From: Prionace glauca
Taxonomy: Eukaryota; Chordata; Chondrichthyes; Carcharhiniformes; Carcharhinidae
Length of the DNA: 64,000 nucleotides
Direction: 5' to 3'
NCBI GenBank assembly: GCA_037974335.1
Contig: CM075726.1
Location: 8,878,389-8,942,388 of the forward strand
Made by a program: the position numbers and the translations under genes. Under the pieces are notes generated by a model that was given only the letters and a program-made list of their open reading frames with translations, was not told the origin of the DNA and did no database searches. This document shows positions 9,660 to 19,966 of this stretch, piece by piece. Within the stretch, counting starts at the first letter, position 1. Every line of letters begins with the position of its first letter.

Positions 9660-11015
9660 AGATAAGAAATTACCTGTTAAAAACCTGTTTAAATAAATTT
9701 AAAGCGCTTTGTAGTAAGAACTTACCTTGTAGAACTGTTTAAATCATTTAAAAGCATTTTTGCGGGCTTTTTGTATCTACCGCTTTAAGAATTCTGAGGG
9801 AGTGGATAGCAGGGAGTTGTGGGGGAGCAGGTTTTAAAACAGCGCCAGGTTTAAAAGGAGGAAGGGGGGTGGGGAGCAGAGGAAAGAGGGTGGGGAGCGG
9901 ATGCCTCAGCCTCTCAATCTGCATAACAGGTTTGAGGTTCTTGCTTCCAGTGTGGACGAGGACGAGAGAGGTGAGGTTGGTGAGCAAACTGCACACGGTA
10001 CAGTGATGCAGACGCAGGACATAGGCAAAGAAAAGGGGAAAAGGAACGTAGTAGTGATTGGGGACAGTGGGGTGAAGGGTATTGACACTGTCCTTTGTCA
10101 CAATGACAAAGTGCACAGAAGGGTGTGTTGTCTGCCTGGTGCTCGGGTACAGGATGTCGCAGCTGGGCTGCAGAGGAATCTGGAGTGGGAGGGTGAGAAT
10201 CCGGTCGTTGTGGTACATGTGGGTGCCGGCGACGTAGGCAAAATGCGGACTGAGGATCTGGGGAGGGAGTATGAAAAGCTGGGAATGGAATTAAAAAGTA
10301 GAACTGACAAGGTGGTTATCTCTGGGCTACTGCCTGAACCGAGTGCAGACGGGCGTAGGGTTGACAGGATAAAGGAAGTGAATGGGTGGCTCAGGGATTG
10401 GTGTGGGAGGAATGGGTTTGAATTTATAGGGCATTGGCACCAGTATTGGGGTAGGTGGGACCTGTTCAGGTGGGATGGGGTTGGTCTGAACCGTGCTGGG
10501 ACCAGAGTCCTGGCTAATCGAGTAAAGAGGACTGTAGACAGGGCTTTAAACTAATTAGGGGGGGGGAGGGTGCGAGGGTAGGTGACATTTCGGGGTCTAA
10601 AGTTAAGGAGAGGGTCCAGGTAAGGGAGGAGGCCAAGGATGTTCCAATAATAAAGGGAGTAGAAAGGACATAGGCAAAGGACAGAAAGGACAGAAAGGAC
10701 AGTAGGACTAGGGGGCACAGCCTCAAGATAAGGGGGGAGGCGGTTTAGAGCAGAGTTGAGGAGGAACTTCTTCACTCAAAGGGTGGTGAATCTCTGGAAT
10801 TCTCTGCCCGTTGAAGTGGTGGAGGCTGCCTCGCTAAATATTTTTAAGAAGCGGGTTGATGGGTTTTTGATAAGAGAAGGGATTAAGGGTTATGGGGAGA
10901 GGGCGGGAAAGTGGAGCTGAGTCACGACAGATCAGCCATGATCTTATTGAATGGCGGGGCAGGCTCGAAGGGCTAGATGGCCTACTCCTGCTCCTATTTC
11001 TTATGTTCTTATGTT
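9660..11015 (+). mobile_element. LINE family A with ORF1 but no ORF2 (internal deletion)
   Basis: A 5' segment (9660-9900, with an AG-rich stretch) is followed by ORF1 and about 100 bp more. The sequence then passes through a CAGAAAGGACAGAAAGGACA repeat at about 10680-10705 straight into the last 300 bp of ORF2 (KDSRTRGHSLK region, FTQRVVNLWNSLPVEVVEAA) and the TTCTTATGTTCTTATG tail. All of EN and most of RT are missing. The junction lies in short repeats, which fits deletion by microhomology or template jumping. Confidence 0.8.
9901..10554 (+). CDS. CR1-type LINE ORF1 protein with SGNH esterase-like domain
   Basis: This is an open 217-codon frame. After an N-terminal segment (NLHNRFEVLASSVDEDE) comes NVVVIGDSGVKGID at about residue 49, the GDS nucleophile block of SGNH hydrolases. 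VVVHVGAGDVGK at about 102 is the counterpart of the GxND block, and WDGVGLNRAGTRVLANRV near the end is the counterpart of the DxxH block. CR1 LINEs are known to carry such an esterase in ORF1, a presumed RNA-particle protein. Here the usual asparagine of GxND reads glycine and the histidine position of the last block reads glycine, so catalysis is doubtful. The frame is uninterrupted. It belongs to the retroposon and is not a host gene, although it lies in intron 1 in the same orientation as the SIGLEC15-like gene. Confidence 0.8.
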   Translation: MPQPLNLHNRFEVLASSVDEDERGEVGEQTAHGTVMQTQDIGKEKGKRNVVVIGDSGVKGIDTVLCHNDKVHRRVCCLPGARVQDVAAGLQRNLEWEGENPVVVVHVGAGDVGKMRTEDLGREYEKLGMELKSRTDKVVISGLLPEPSADGRRVDRIKEVNGWLRDWCGRNGFEFIGHWHQYWGRWDLFRWDGVGLNRAGTRVLANRVKRTVDRALN

Positions 11016-11079
11016 CATTCCAAGCGTTGTGATTTTTTTTTGGAATTCCCTACCCCAGAGGGATGTGAATTCTGGTCGT

Positions 11080-11590
11080 GCAGGGTAGGTTGGTTAGCCA
11101 TGTTACATTTCATAGAATCATAGAATTATAAAATCCCTACAGTGTGGAAGGAGGCCATTCGGCCCATTATGTCTGCACTGACCGCAATCCCATCCAGGTC
11201 CTATCCCCATAACCCCAGACATTTTCCCTAGCTAGTCCTTCTGATACTAAAGGGCAATTTAGCATGGCCAATCCACCTAACATGCACATTTTTGAAGCAT
11301 GGGGGGAAACCGGACACCAGGAGGAAACCCACGCAGACATGGGGACAATGTGCAAACTCTACACTGACTGTGACTCGAGCCGGGGTGCAAACCTGGGTCC
11401 CTGGCAGTGTGAGGCAGCAGCGTCACCCCTTTGTGTCCCACAATATGTAGGTTGGGGAGATTAGCGGAATAAATATATGGGGTTGGGGGGGGGGGGGGTA
11501 AGGGCTGGGTAAGATGCCCTGTTGGAGAGTCGGTGCAGATTCAATGGGCTGAATGGCCTCTGATTGCACTGTGGGGATTCTATGATTCGC
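11080..11590 (+). mobile_element. V-SINE tail split by an opposite-strand SINE
   Basis: GGTAGGTTGGTTAGCCATGT at 11087 continues after 11430 as TTTGTGTCCCACAATATGTA, then a G-run and GATTCAATGGGCTGAATGGC to TTCTATGATTC. The minus-strand SINE at 11110-11428 sits inside it. Confidence 0.65.
11110..11428 (-). mobile_element. V-SINE/HE1-like SINE, full length
   Basis: On the minus strand it runs from the tRNA-like head (GCTGCTGCCTCACACTGCC) through the central domain to a tail ending TTCTATGATTCTATG. Confidence 0.8.
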
Positions 11591-12879
11591 ACTTATGTTC
11601 TCAGGGCAGGAAATTCTGTCCAACGAGAGCAATGGGGAATTCCCGACTGCATGAAGAAATGTAGCCTGACTTCACGGTGATAAAATTCCAGAAATATTCT
11701 CAGAGTTTGGGGGTTTTTCATTCTGTAATCTTGACCTCTTGAGAACCTCAAAACAAAGGCCTAGTCACGTGCAAAGCCTTGCTACTGTGTGGGATTTGTC
11801 GAGTGTCGCATCCACCGGATGATTTGTTCCCCTTGAACACTCTTTCTTACACCGCTGAGGGATATGGACAAGAGTTGTGGCTTTTCGCCACAATGAAGGA
11901 AGTCTCTCACACTACCCACCAGTGTTGGTTAACTGGAAATTTAAAGCTAAATTTATCCCTGACTTGTAATTTCGGGGCTTCTCGTCAGAGTCTGAATCAT
12001 ACGGCGAAGGTGGTGACCATTTGACCCATCATGGCAATGCCAGCCCTTGATATCACAGATTGGTGACAGCATGAACGGAGTCCATTCGGCCTCTCATAAG
12101 CAGCCTGGCTCCTTTAAATATAATTCACCGAGTTCCCCTCCCCCCTTTCCCCGTAGACCTGCTAATTTTTCACTTCATGTATTGATCTGGTTCTTTTTGA
12201 GTCTGCCTTTCTCAGTACGTTCCAGATGGTCCCTGAGGAAGGATACTTTTTCTCCCGCGGCCTTTGATGTTTTGGCCAATTACGTTAAACTCTGTCCTCT
12301 CCGCGGTTTTCAAGAAGTTAAAATTGCAGAATAAAAACGCTAATTTCAGTGGAATTTGAATAGTTCAGTTACCGTGCAGTAAATGGCCCAGTTTATTCAT
12401 GAGTGATGGATTACAGTGGACTTTCCCCACTGCGATCATTGTTTACACAGACAGGAGCGTAAGAAAGAGGAGCTGAGTTTGGCCACTCAGCCTTTTGAAG
12501 CTGTTCCAATACCCAATAATATCACAGCTAGCAGCCACACCAGTCAATGGGCCAACTGAGACCTTTCAGTGGACAACTAATGCCCACTAGAGGGGCTGAT
12601 CCCAGTGCCGTGCTACTGCTGGGAGTACTTCATGCCAAGTAGTTGGTCCTCTGTGGGCTGGTGGTAGTTTTGCGGTGATGAGTGGGATCACGTGCTCACT
12701 GTGTAGTGAAATCCTCCATGACGGGCCCCTGGACCCCCACTGAACCCCACCAAGGTGTAACCACCTCCAGGTTCTCCTCCAATCACAGCCTCTCAAACCC
12801 CTAATCACTGACTCAGTCCCTCTGGTTCTTGACTCTTCCACGAGTGGGAGCGGTTTCTCCCGATCGACTCTGTCCTGCC
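11591..12879. other. Largely unique intron 1 sequence
   Basis: Short frames of 60-98 codons exist but none has a domain, splice pattern or codon signal I trust. A decayed LINE tail trace may lie at 12450-12540 (AAGAAAGAGGAGCTGAG). Confidence 0.4.
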
Positions 12880-14608
12880 CCACACCTGTATAAATCTCCT
12901 CTTGAGCTTCTCTCCTCCAAGGATACCAACTCTCTGCCTCCTATTAGACAGCCAATCCTCTATCCACGCTAACACCTTACCTCTAATTCCATGCCCCCTA
13001 ACCTTCTGTAACAACCTTTTGTGCGGCACCTTATCAAACGCGTTTTGAAAATCGAGAAACACTACATCCACCGGTTCCCCTCTGTCCACCACACTAGTCA
13101 CATCCTCATAGAAACCCAATAAATTCGTCAAACACGACTTCCCCTTAATGAATCCGTGCTGCGTCTGCTCTATCAAACCATTCTTTTCTAGGTGCCTCGC
13201 TATTTCTTCTTTGATGACGGATTCAAGCATTTTTCCAACTACAGACGTTAAACTAACCGGCCTATAATTCCCTGCCTTTTGCCTGCTACCTTTTTTAAAC
13301 AGCGGCGTAACATTAGCCGTTTTCCAATCTTCCGGCACTTCCCCGGAATCCAGTGAGGTTTGGTAAATAATCACTAAGGCATCCACTATCACCTCTACCA
13401 TTTCCTTCAGAACCCTGGGATGCATTCCGTCCGGTCCTGGGGACTTGTCCACCATCAGTCCCGCTAGTTGATCAAGCACTACCTCTCTAGTGACAGTAAT
13501 CGCATTCAGGCCCTCAACTCCTACCATCCTTCTGTCTTTAATATCCGGCAAACTACTCACGTCCTCCTCCATGAAGACCGAGGCAAAAAACTTATTTAAG
13601 GCCTCTGCTGTTTCCTCATCTCCCACCACTAAATCCCCCCCTCTCATCCTCTAAGGGTCCAACATTCACTCTAGCCAGGCTCCTCCTCTTTATATATTTG
13701 TAAAAACTCTTACTGTCCTTTTTTATATTTAGCACTCGTTTCGCTTCATAGTCAATCCTTCCTTTCTTTATCAACTTCTTAGTCAATCTTTGTTGATTTT
13801 TAAACCTTTCCCAATCTTCTAATCACCCACTACTTTTAGCCACTCTGAACGCCTCAGCTTTTAATTTAATACTCTCCTTTATTTCCTTCGATAACAACGG
13901 CTGGTTATCCCTTCTCCTACATTCAGTCTGCAGGTGCAGCAGGTGGTCAGGAAGGCGAATGGGATGCTGGCCTTCATAGCGAGGGGGATTGAATATAAAA
14001 GTAGGGAGGTCTTGCTGCAACTGTACAGGGCACTGGTGAGGCCGCAGCTGGAGTACTGTGTGCAGTTTTGGTCGCCGCACTTACGCAAGGATATTTTGGC
14101 CTTGGAGGGAGCGCAGAGGAGGTTCACTAAGCTGATACCAGAGATGAGGGGATTGGACTATGAAGAGAGATTGAATAGACTGGGTCTGTACTTGTTGGAG
14201 TTTAGAAGGATGAGGGGGGATCTTATGGAGACATATAAGATAATGAAGGGGATGGATAGGGTAGAGGTAGAGAGATTCTTCCTGCTTAGAAAGGACAGTA
14301 GGACTAGAGGGCACAGCCTCAAGATAAGGGGGGGACAGTTTAGATTGGAGTTGAGGAGGAACTTCTTCACTCAAAGGGTGGTGAATTTCTGGAATTCTCT
14401 GCCCGTTGAAGTGGTGGAGGCTACCTCAATATTTTTAAGTGATGGGTAGAAAGGTTTTTGATAGACAAGGGAATTAAGGGTTATGGGGAGAAAGCAGGAA
14501 AGTGGAACTGGTCCACTTCAGATCAGCCATGATCTTATTGAATGGCGGGGCAGGCTCGAGGGGCTAGATGGCCTACTCCTGCTCCTATTTCTTATGTTCT
14601 TATGAGAG
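12880..14608. mobile_element. LINE family A with inverted 5' half (twin-priming structure)
   Basis: On the minus strand 12880-13925 encodes the ORF2 linker and RT fingers/palm (VDKSPGPDGMHPRVLKE, NYRPVSLTSVVGKMLE, VVFLDFQNAFDKVPH, WLSNRRQRVG). At about 13927 the strand switches. 13930-14608 on the plus strand then encodes the next part of the same protein (LQVQQVVRKANGMLAFIARGIEYKSREVLL to FTQRVVNFWNSLPVEVVEA), followed by the TTCTTATG tail. The RT segment with [11 protein letters not shown] and FADD is absent between the halves. Confidence 0.85.
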
Positions 14609-14729
14609 CATGGTTGTTGGATTATCTTGGCCTCCCTCTGGGTTTGATGAAAAAGCAGAGTGATGTTACTGGTACGAGGGCCATTTGCCGTGCAGTTTAT
14701 TGACACTTTGCATCTTGGAATTACATTAG

Positions 14730-15131
14730 GAAGCGACGGAGTGTCAGTGTCTGTGGAAGTGCCGGGAAGTGTGAATGGGACAGTCGGACACTCTGTCTTG
14801 CTGCCCTGCAAGTTCACCTGCCCCTTTACCAGTTACACGACCTTTGAGATTTCCGTCATCTGGAAGGTGAAGACGTTTTACATCGGGCCAGTTCTCTTCA
14901 ACTCAACAAACAGAGCCAGGAGCCAGGAAACATTCGAGAATGTCGTTCACACAAACGTCAATGACCGCTACAGACTGGCCGGGGACCCCAGGAAAAGCAA
15001 TGCTTCGTTAGAGCTGAGGAACGCCATGTTGGAGGACAACAATCAGTACTTCTGCCGAGTGGAAGTCAAACGTAACGGATTACCGCCTTACATGCGGGAA
15101 ACCAACCCCGGAATCACCCTGAAAATAACAG
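14730..15131 (+). CDS. SIGLEC15-like: SIGLEC15-like gene, exon 2: Ig V-set, predicted sialic-acid-binding domain
   Basis: This exon gives residues 16-149 of the predicted protein. It starts after TTACATTAG at 14729 and ends at a GTGAGT donor at 15132, phase 1 at both ends as for a classic V exon. The B-strand cysteine is C42 (LLPC), the core tryptophan is W60 (VIW) and the F-strand cysteine is C124 in YFCRVE. R125 sits where siglecs and PILR carry the arginine that binds the sialic acid carboxylate. The block DRYRLAGDP followed by SNASLELRNAMLEDNNQYFCRVE matches, from memory, the RFRLLGNP and YFCRVEF blocks of human Siglec-15 better than CD33-type siglecs, which have YFFR. Sequons occur at N31, N73 and N106. 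An extra cysteine, C46, lies four residues after C42, and the second cysteine pair I recall in human Siglec-15 is missing. PILR or another V-C2 receptor is the alternative, but the next domain favours SIGLEC15. Confidence 0.9.
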
Positions 15132-15264
15132 GTGAGTTCAACATTAATTGTTGGGGTTTGGGCCGGGATACTGGATAGAGTTAGATCAGTCTGACAGGTG
15201 GGTGAAAATATCTCCCTCTTGCTTGGAGACCCTCTGTGACGTGTAACACTCTGGAGATGTTATA

Positions 15265-15872
15265 CTAGGTTGACAGCACCAGTGCTCCTTCTCCATGATC
15301 TTTCTGCATCCTTTGACATGGTCAGTCATTCCTCCAGTGCCCCTCCCTCCATTGCCCAGTGCATTTTTGCTGGCCTTCAGCCAGACAATGCCAACTGGAT
15401 GGTCCATCCTGGGGTCTCCAGCAATCCAGTTGTCAGTCTCCAGCCAATTCCATTCACTCTGTTTAATATGGAGACAGGGCTGAAGGCACTGGATACGGCA
15501 AAGGCAGTGGGTCCTGACAATGTTCCAGCAATAATACTGAAGACTTCCTGTGCCCCTGGCCAGTACAGCTACAATTTCTGCAAGAATAAGTGAGATATGC
15601 TCTTGGAGAGAAGGGGATTAAAGGATATGGGGGAAGGCAGGATCAGGCTGTTGAGTTGGGTTATTAGCCATGATCATAATGAATGGTGGAGCAAGCTTGA
15701 AGGGCCTATTGGCCTCTTTCCTTTCTATTCTCAATGTTTCTAACACTGGCATCTACCTTACAATGCAGAAAATTGCTCAGGAATGGCCTGTACACAAGGA
15801 ACAGGTTAAATCCAACCCAATCAACTATCGCCCCGTTAGTCTACTCACAATTATCAGTAAAGTGATGGAAGT
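15265..15872 (+). mobile_element. Old LINE RT fragment of a different clade, split by a LINE tail
   Basis: LLHDLSASFDMVSHSS (15280-15330) resembles the D-S-A-FD-V-H palm motif. LKALDTAKAVGPDNVPAIILKT (15480-15545) and, after an insertion, NTGIYLTMQKIAQEWPVHKE and NPINYRPVSLLTIISKVME (15750-15870) are RT finger motifs. The order is disturbed, so more than one old copy may be present. Confidence 0.6.
15595..15742 (+). mobile_element. LINE 3' end fragment inserted in the old RT piece
   Basis: AAAGGATATGGGGGAAGGCA, GATCATAATGAATGGTGGAG and GAAGGGCCTATTGGCCTC form a LINE tail. It interrupts the peptide YSYN/TGIYL of the surrounding copy. Confidence 0.6.
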
Positions 15873-16165
15873 TTAAGTTTATTTATTAATGTTGCAAGTC
15901 GACTTACATTAACACTGCAATGAAGTTACTGTGAAAATCCCCTGGTCACCATAAGCCGGTGCCTGTTTGGGTACATGGAGGGGGAATTTAGCATGGTCAA
16001 TGTACACTAACCAGCACGTCATTCAGACTGTGGGAGGAAACCGGAACACCCAGAGGAAACCCACGCAGACACAGAGAGGACATGCAAACTCCACACAGAC
16101 AGTGACCCGAGCCCGGAATCAAACCCGGGTCATTGGTGCTGCAGGGGCCATCAGCAACGCTATTG
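15873..16165 (-). mobile_element. V-SINE-like SINE, second tail type
   Basis: Minus strand: box-B GGTTTGATTCCGG, central GTGTTCCGGTTTCCTCCCAC, then TTCACAGTAACTTCATTGCA and a TAATAAATAAACTTAAAC tail. This tail differs from the TTCTATG tail of the other group. Confidence 0.8.
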
Positions 16166-16756
16166 AGTGGCAATAACCTGCTCCCTGACGCACAGTGTGG
16201 GTTCCAGCAGAGCCCCTCAGCTCCTAATCTCAATATTGGTTCAAACATGGACAGAAACGCTGATCTCCACAGATGAGGTGAGAATGACTGTCCTTGGCAC
16301 AAGACACTAATAACCTTCCAAAAATACTGAATAATCCAGGGGCAAAAGTGGGGGAGGAAATAAATGCAATAACTATCATCAGAGAAAAAGTACCAGGGAA
16401 AGTAATAGGACTAAAGGCTGTGAAGTCCCCTGGAAATAATGGTTGCATCCAAGGATATTGAAGGAAGTACGTCCAGAGATAGTGGATGCATTGGTCATAA
16501 ACTTCCCAGGATCTTTAAATTCTGGAAATGTCCCAGAGGATTGGAAAAGTCCCACTGTAACAACCTCACTCAAAAAGAGAGAGAAACCAAAAACAGATAA
16601 CCAGTTCGTCCAACATCTGTCATTGGGAAAATGTTCGAGTTTATTATGAAGGATGGAATAGCAGAGAATTTAGAAATACACAATATAATCAAACAGAGTC
16701 AGCATGGCTTCAAGAAGGGGAAATCATGCCTGACAAATTGATTAGAATTACTTGAA

Positions 16757-16862
16757 GTCAGAGTCATAGAGTTTTACTACACAGAAAGAGGCCCTTTGGT
16801 CCATCCTTTCTGTGTCTGCCATCTATTCTAATCCCAGTATCCAGTACTTGGTCTGTAGATTT
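16757..16862 (-). mobile_element. LINE 3' end fragment
   Basis: AGTCATAGAGTTTTACTACA and AGAAAGAGGCCCTTTGGTCC read as the tail of a CR1-like LINE on the minus strand, inserted in the old LINE. Confidence 0.65.
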
Positions 16863-17004
16863 GTATGCTATGGTGATAGCAAGAAGGATAGATAATGGAG
16901 AACCAGTAGGTGTAATATACTTGGACTTCCAGAAAGCATTCAGTAAGGCACCACACAAAATGTCACTTAATAAGATCTATCTACGGTGTTGGTATTGGGG
17001 TAAT

Positions 17005-17450
17005 ATGTTTGTGAGGAGGCAGTGGTGCAGTGGTCGCATCACTGGACTAGTAATGCAGACACAGGGTTAATGGAACCCAGGTTCAAATCCCACCAGGGTA
17101 AAATTCAATAAAAAATCTGGAATTAAAACCATTTTCAATTATCATAAGAGCCAATCTGGTTCACTGATGTCCTTTAGGGAATTCAGTCATGAATAGGTCA
17201 CTGAGACAATGGGACGGCGGCGCGGGCTCGTTGGGCCGAAGGGCCTGTTTCCCGTGCTGTGTTGTTCTTTGTTCTTTGTAATCTAGCATCCTTACCCGGT
17301 CTGGCCTACATGTGACTCCAGAGCCACAGCAATGTGGTGGACTCTGAAATGGCCTCACAAGCCACTCTGTTCAAGGGGCAATTAGGGATGGGTAATAAAT
17401 GCTGGCCCAGCCAGTGACACATCACATCACATCAATGAATTTAAAAAATG
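17005..17450 (+). mobile_element. Deu-domain-like tRNA SINE, split
   Basis: The head at 17015 (AGTGGTGCAGTGGTCGCATC), box-B GGTTCAAATCCC, then AATCTGGTTCACTGATGTCC. After an insertion it resumes at 17282 with ATCCTTACCCGGTCTGGCCT and ends GGTAATAAATGCTGGCCCAG. Confidence 0.8.
17178..17281 (+). mobile_element. SINE-C tail fragment inserted in the Deu-like SINE
   Basis: AATAGGTCACTGAGACAATG, GGGCCGAAGGGCCTGTTTCC and a TTCTTTGTTCTTTG tail, as in the full SINE-C at 22547-22922. Confidence 0.8.
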
Positions 17451-17534
17451 AACATAGGCAGAGGATTGGCAAACTGATAGAAACACTATCAGCATCTTCG
17501 CATCATAACTGATAGAAGACAGAGAGTTGGGAAA

Positions 17535-17856
17535 AGTTGCCTGGCACACTGGTACGTTTGTACAGTGGTTAGCAATGCTGCCTCAGTGCCAGGGATCTGA
17601 GTTTGATTTGGGCCTTGGGTCACTGTCTGTGCAGAGTCTGCACATTCTCCTTGTGTCTGCATGGGCTCCCTCCAGGTCCTCAGTTTCCTCCCACAGTCCA
17701 GGAGATGTGTTGGTTAGGTGGATTGGCCGTGCTAAATTCTCTCTCAGTGTACCTGAACAGGTGCCGGAGTGTGGCAACTGGGGGATTTTCACAGTAACTT
17801 CATTGCAGTGTTAATGTAAGCCTACTGTGACACTGATAAATAACCTTAACCTTAAA
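17535..17856 (+). mobile_element. V-SINE-like SINE, second tail type
   Basis: Head with GGTTAGCAATGCTGCCTCA, central TTTCCTCCCACAGTCC, then TTTCACAGTAACTTCATTGC and GATAAATAACCTTAACCTTA. Confidence 0.8.
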
Positions 17857-18097
17857 AGAGGGGTAATTTCAGGATGGCTATTTGTGGAGTGTCCCAGGGA
17901 TCAGTGCTGGGGCCACAATTGTTCACAATATATGTTCATAGTTTGGACGAGGAAAGTGAAAGTGGGTGACACAAAAATAGGTGGGCAGGCAAGTGGTGAG
18001 GATGGCACAGACACCACACAGGGATATAGACAGGTTAAATGAGTGGGCAAAAACTTGGCAGATGGAATATAATGTACAAAAATGCACTTTGGCAGGA

Positions 18098-19897
18098 ACA
18101 CAAGAACATAAGAAATAGGAGCAGGAGTAGGCCATCTGGCCCTTCGAACCTGCCCCGCCATTCAATAAGATCATGGCTGATCTGTCGTGGCTCAGTTCCA
18201 CATTCCCCCCCTCTCCCCATAACCCTTAATTCCCCTGTCTATCAGAAACCTACCTACCCGTGACTTAAATATATTTAGCGAGGCAGCCTCCACCACTTCA
18301 ACGGGCAGAGAATTCCAGAGATTCACCACCCTTTGAGTGAAGAAGTTCCTCCTCAACTCTGATCTAAACTGCCCTCCCCCCTTATCTTGAGGCTGTGCCC
18401 TCTAGTCCTGCTGTCCTTTCTGAGCGGAAAGAATCTCTCTACCTCTACCCTATCCATCCCCTTCATTATCATATACATCTCTGTGAGATCCCCCCTCATC
18501 CTTCTAAACTCCAACAAGTACAGACCCAGTCTGTTTAGTCTCTCTTCATAGTCCAACCCCCTCATCTCCGGTATCAGCCTAGTAAACCTCCTCTGCACTC
18601 CCTCCAGGGCCAAAATATCCTTGCGCAGGTGCGGCGCCCAAAACTGCACACAGTACTCCAGCTGCGGCCTCACCAATGCCCTATACAGCTGTAGCAAGAC
18701 CTCCCTACTTTTATATTCAATCCCCCTCGCTATGAAGGCCAGCATCCCATTCGCCTTCTGCTGCACCTGCAGACTGGGTTTTTGCGACTCATGCACAAGG
18801 ACCCCCAGGTCCCTCTGCACCGTAGCATGCTGCAGTTTTTCACCCTTTAAATAGTAATCCCTCCTACTATTATTCCTGCCAAAGTGGATAACCTCACACT
18901 TGCTAACATTATACTCCATCTGCCAGGTCCTTGCCCACTCGCTCAGCCTATCCAGATCCCTCTGCAGACTTTCCACACCCACCGCACAATTTGCTTTTCC
19001 ACTCATCTTCGTGTCATCAGCAAATTTCGTCACCTTACACTCAGCCCCCTCCTCCAGATCATCTATATAAATGGTAAATAACTGAGGCCCCAGCACCGAT
19101 CCCTGCAGCACTCCACTAGTTACCAACCGCCAATCAGAATAGCACCCATTGATACCAACTCTCTACTTCCTATTAGACAACCAATCCTCTATCCACGCTA
19201 ACACCTCACCCCCAACTCCATGCCCACTAACCTTGTGAAGCAACCTTTTGTGCGGCACCTTATCAAACGCCTTTTGAAAATCGCGAAACACTACATCCAC
19301 CGGTTCCCCTCTGTCTACTGCATTAGTCACATCCTCATAGAAATCCAATAAATTCATCAGACACAACTTCCCCTTAACGAAACCGTGCTGCGTCTGCTCT
19401 ATCAAACAATTCTTCTCTAGGTGCCTCGCTATTTCTTCTTTGATGACGGATTCAAGCATTTTTCCAACTACAGACATTAAACTAACCGGCCTATAATTCC
19501 CTGCCTTTTGCCTGCTACTTTTTTAAACAGCGGCGTAACATTAGCCGTTTTCCAATCTTCCGGCACTTCCCCGGAATCCAGCGAAGTTTGGTAAATAATC
19601 ACTAAGGCATCTACTATCACCTCTGCCATTTCCTTCAGAACCCTGGGATGCATTCCATCCGGTCCTGGGGACTTGTCCACCATCAGTCCCGCTAGTCGAT
19701 CAAGCACTACCTCTCTAGTGACAGTAATCGCATTCAGGCCCTCAACTCCTACCATCCTTCTGTCTTTAATATCCGGCAAACTATTCGCGTCCTCCTCCGT
19801 GAAGACCGAGGCAAAAAACTTATTTAAGGCCTCAGCCATTTCCTCATCTCCCACCACTAAATCCCCCCTCTCATCCTCTAAGGGTCCAACATTCAAT
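18098..19897 (-). mobile_element. LINE family A, most of RT to 3' end
   Basis: The minus strand encodes [79 protein letters not shown] and KFADDTKMSGKANC, ending in the TTCTTATG tail. The frame is broken at least near 19140-19160 and 19480-19500. Inserted in the old LINE; 1.8 kb, 5'-truncated before the linker. Confidence 0.88.
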
Positions 19898-19966
19898 AAA
19901 GAATAAAGGAACTGAATATTATTTAAATGGAGACAGACGGCAGAAAGGAGAGATTTGGGATCGAGC

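Larger units (their letters stand above)
16260..19966 (+). mobile_element. Old LINE copy broken by several insertions
   Basis: LINE pieces in order: 16290-16756 (linker and RT start; ILKEVRPEIVDALVINFPGSLNSGNVPEDWKSPTVT), 16863-17004 (GVIYLDFQKAFSKAPHK), 17451-17534 (LADRRQRVG-like), 17857-18097 (PRDQCWGHNCSQYMF, the VPQGSVLGP region) and 19898-19966 (AATATTATTTAAATGGAGA). Between them lie a LINE tail, a Deu-like SINE, a V-SINE and a family A LINE. The pieces stay in ORF2 order, so they are one copy. It is frameshifted throughout. Confidence 0.75.

Noticed and set aside
11779-12334. Short frames in unique intron 1 sequence as extra exons
   Set aside because: No Ig, membrane or other domain, and no in-phase splice pair with the gene.
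14660-14729. Upstream methionine extension of the V exon
   Set aside because: The frame runs into intron sequence; the TTACATTAG acceptor and phase match with exon 1 give a better start at 14730.
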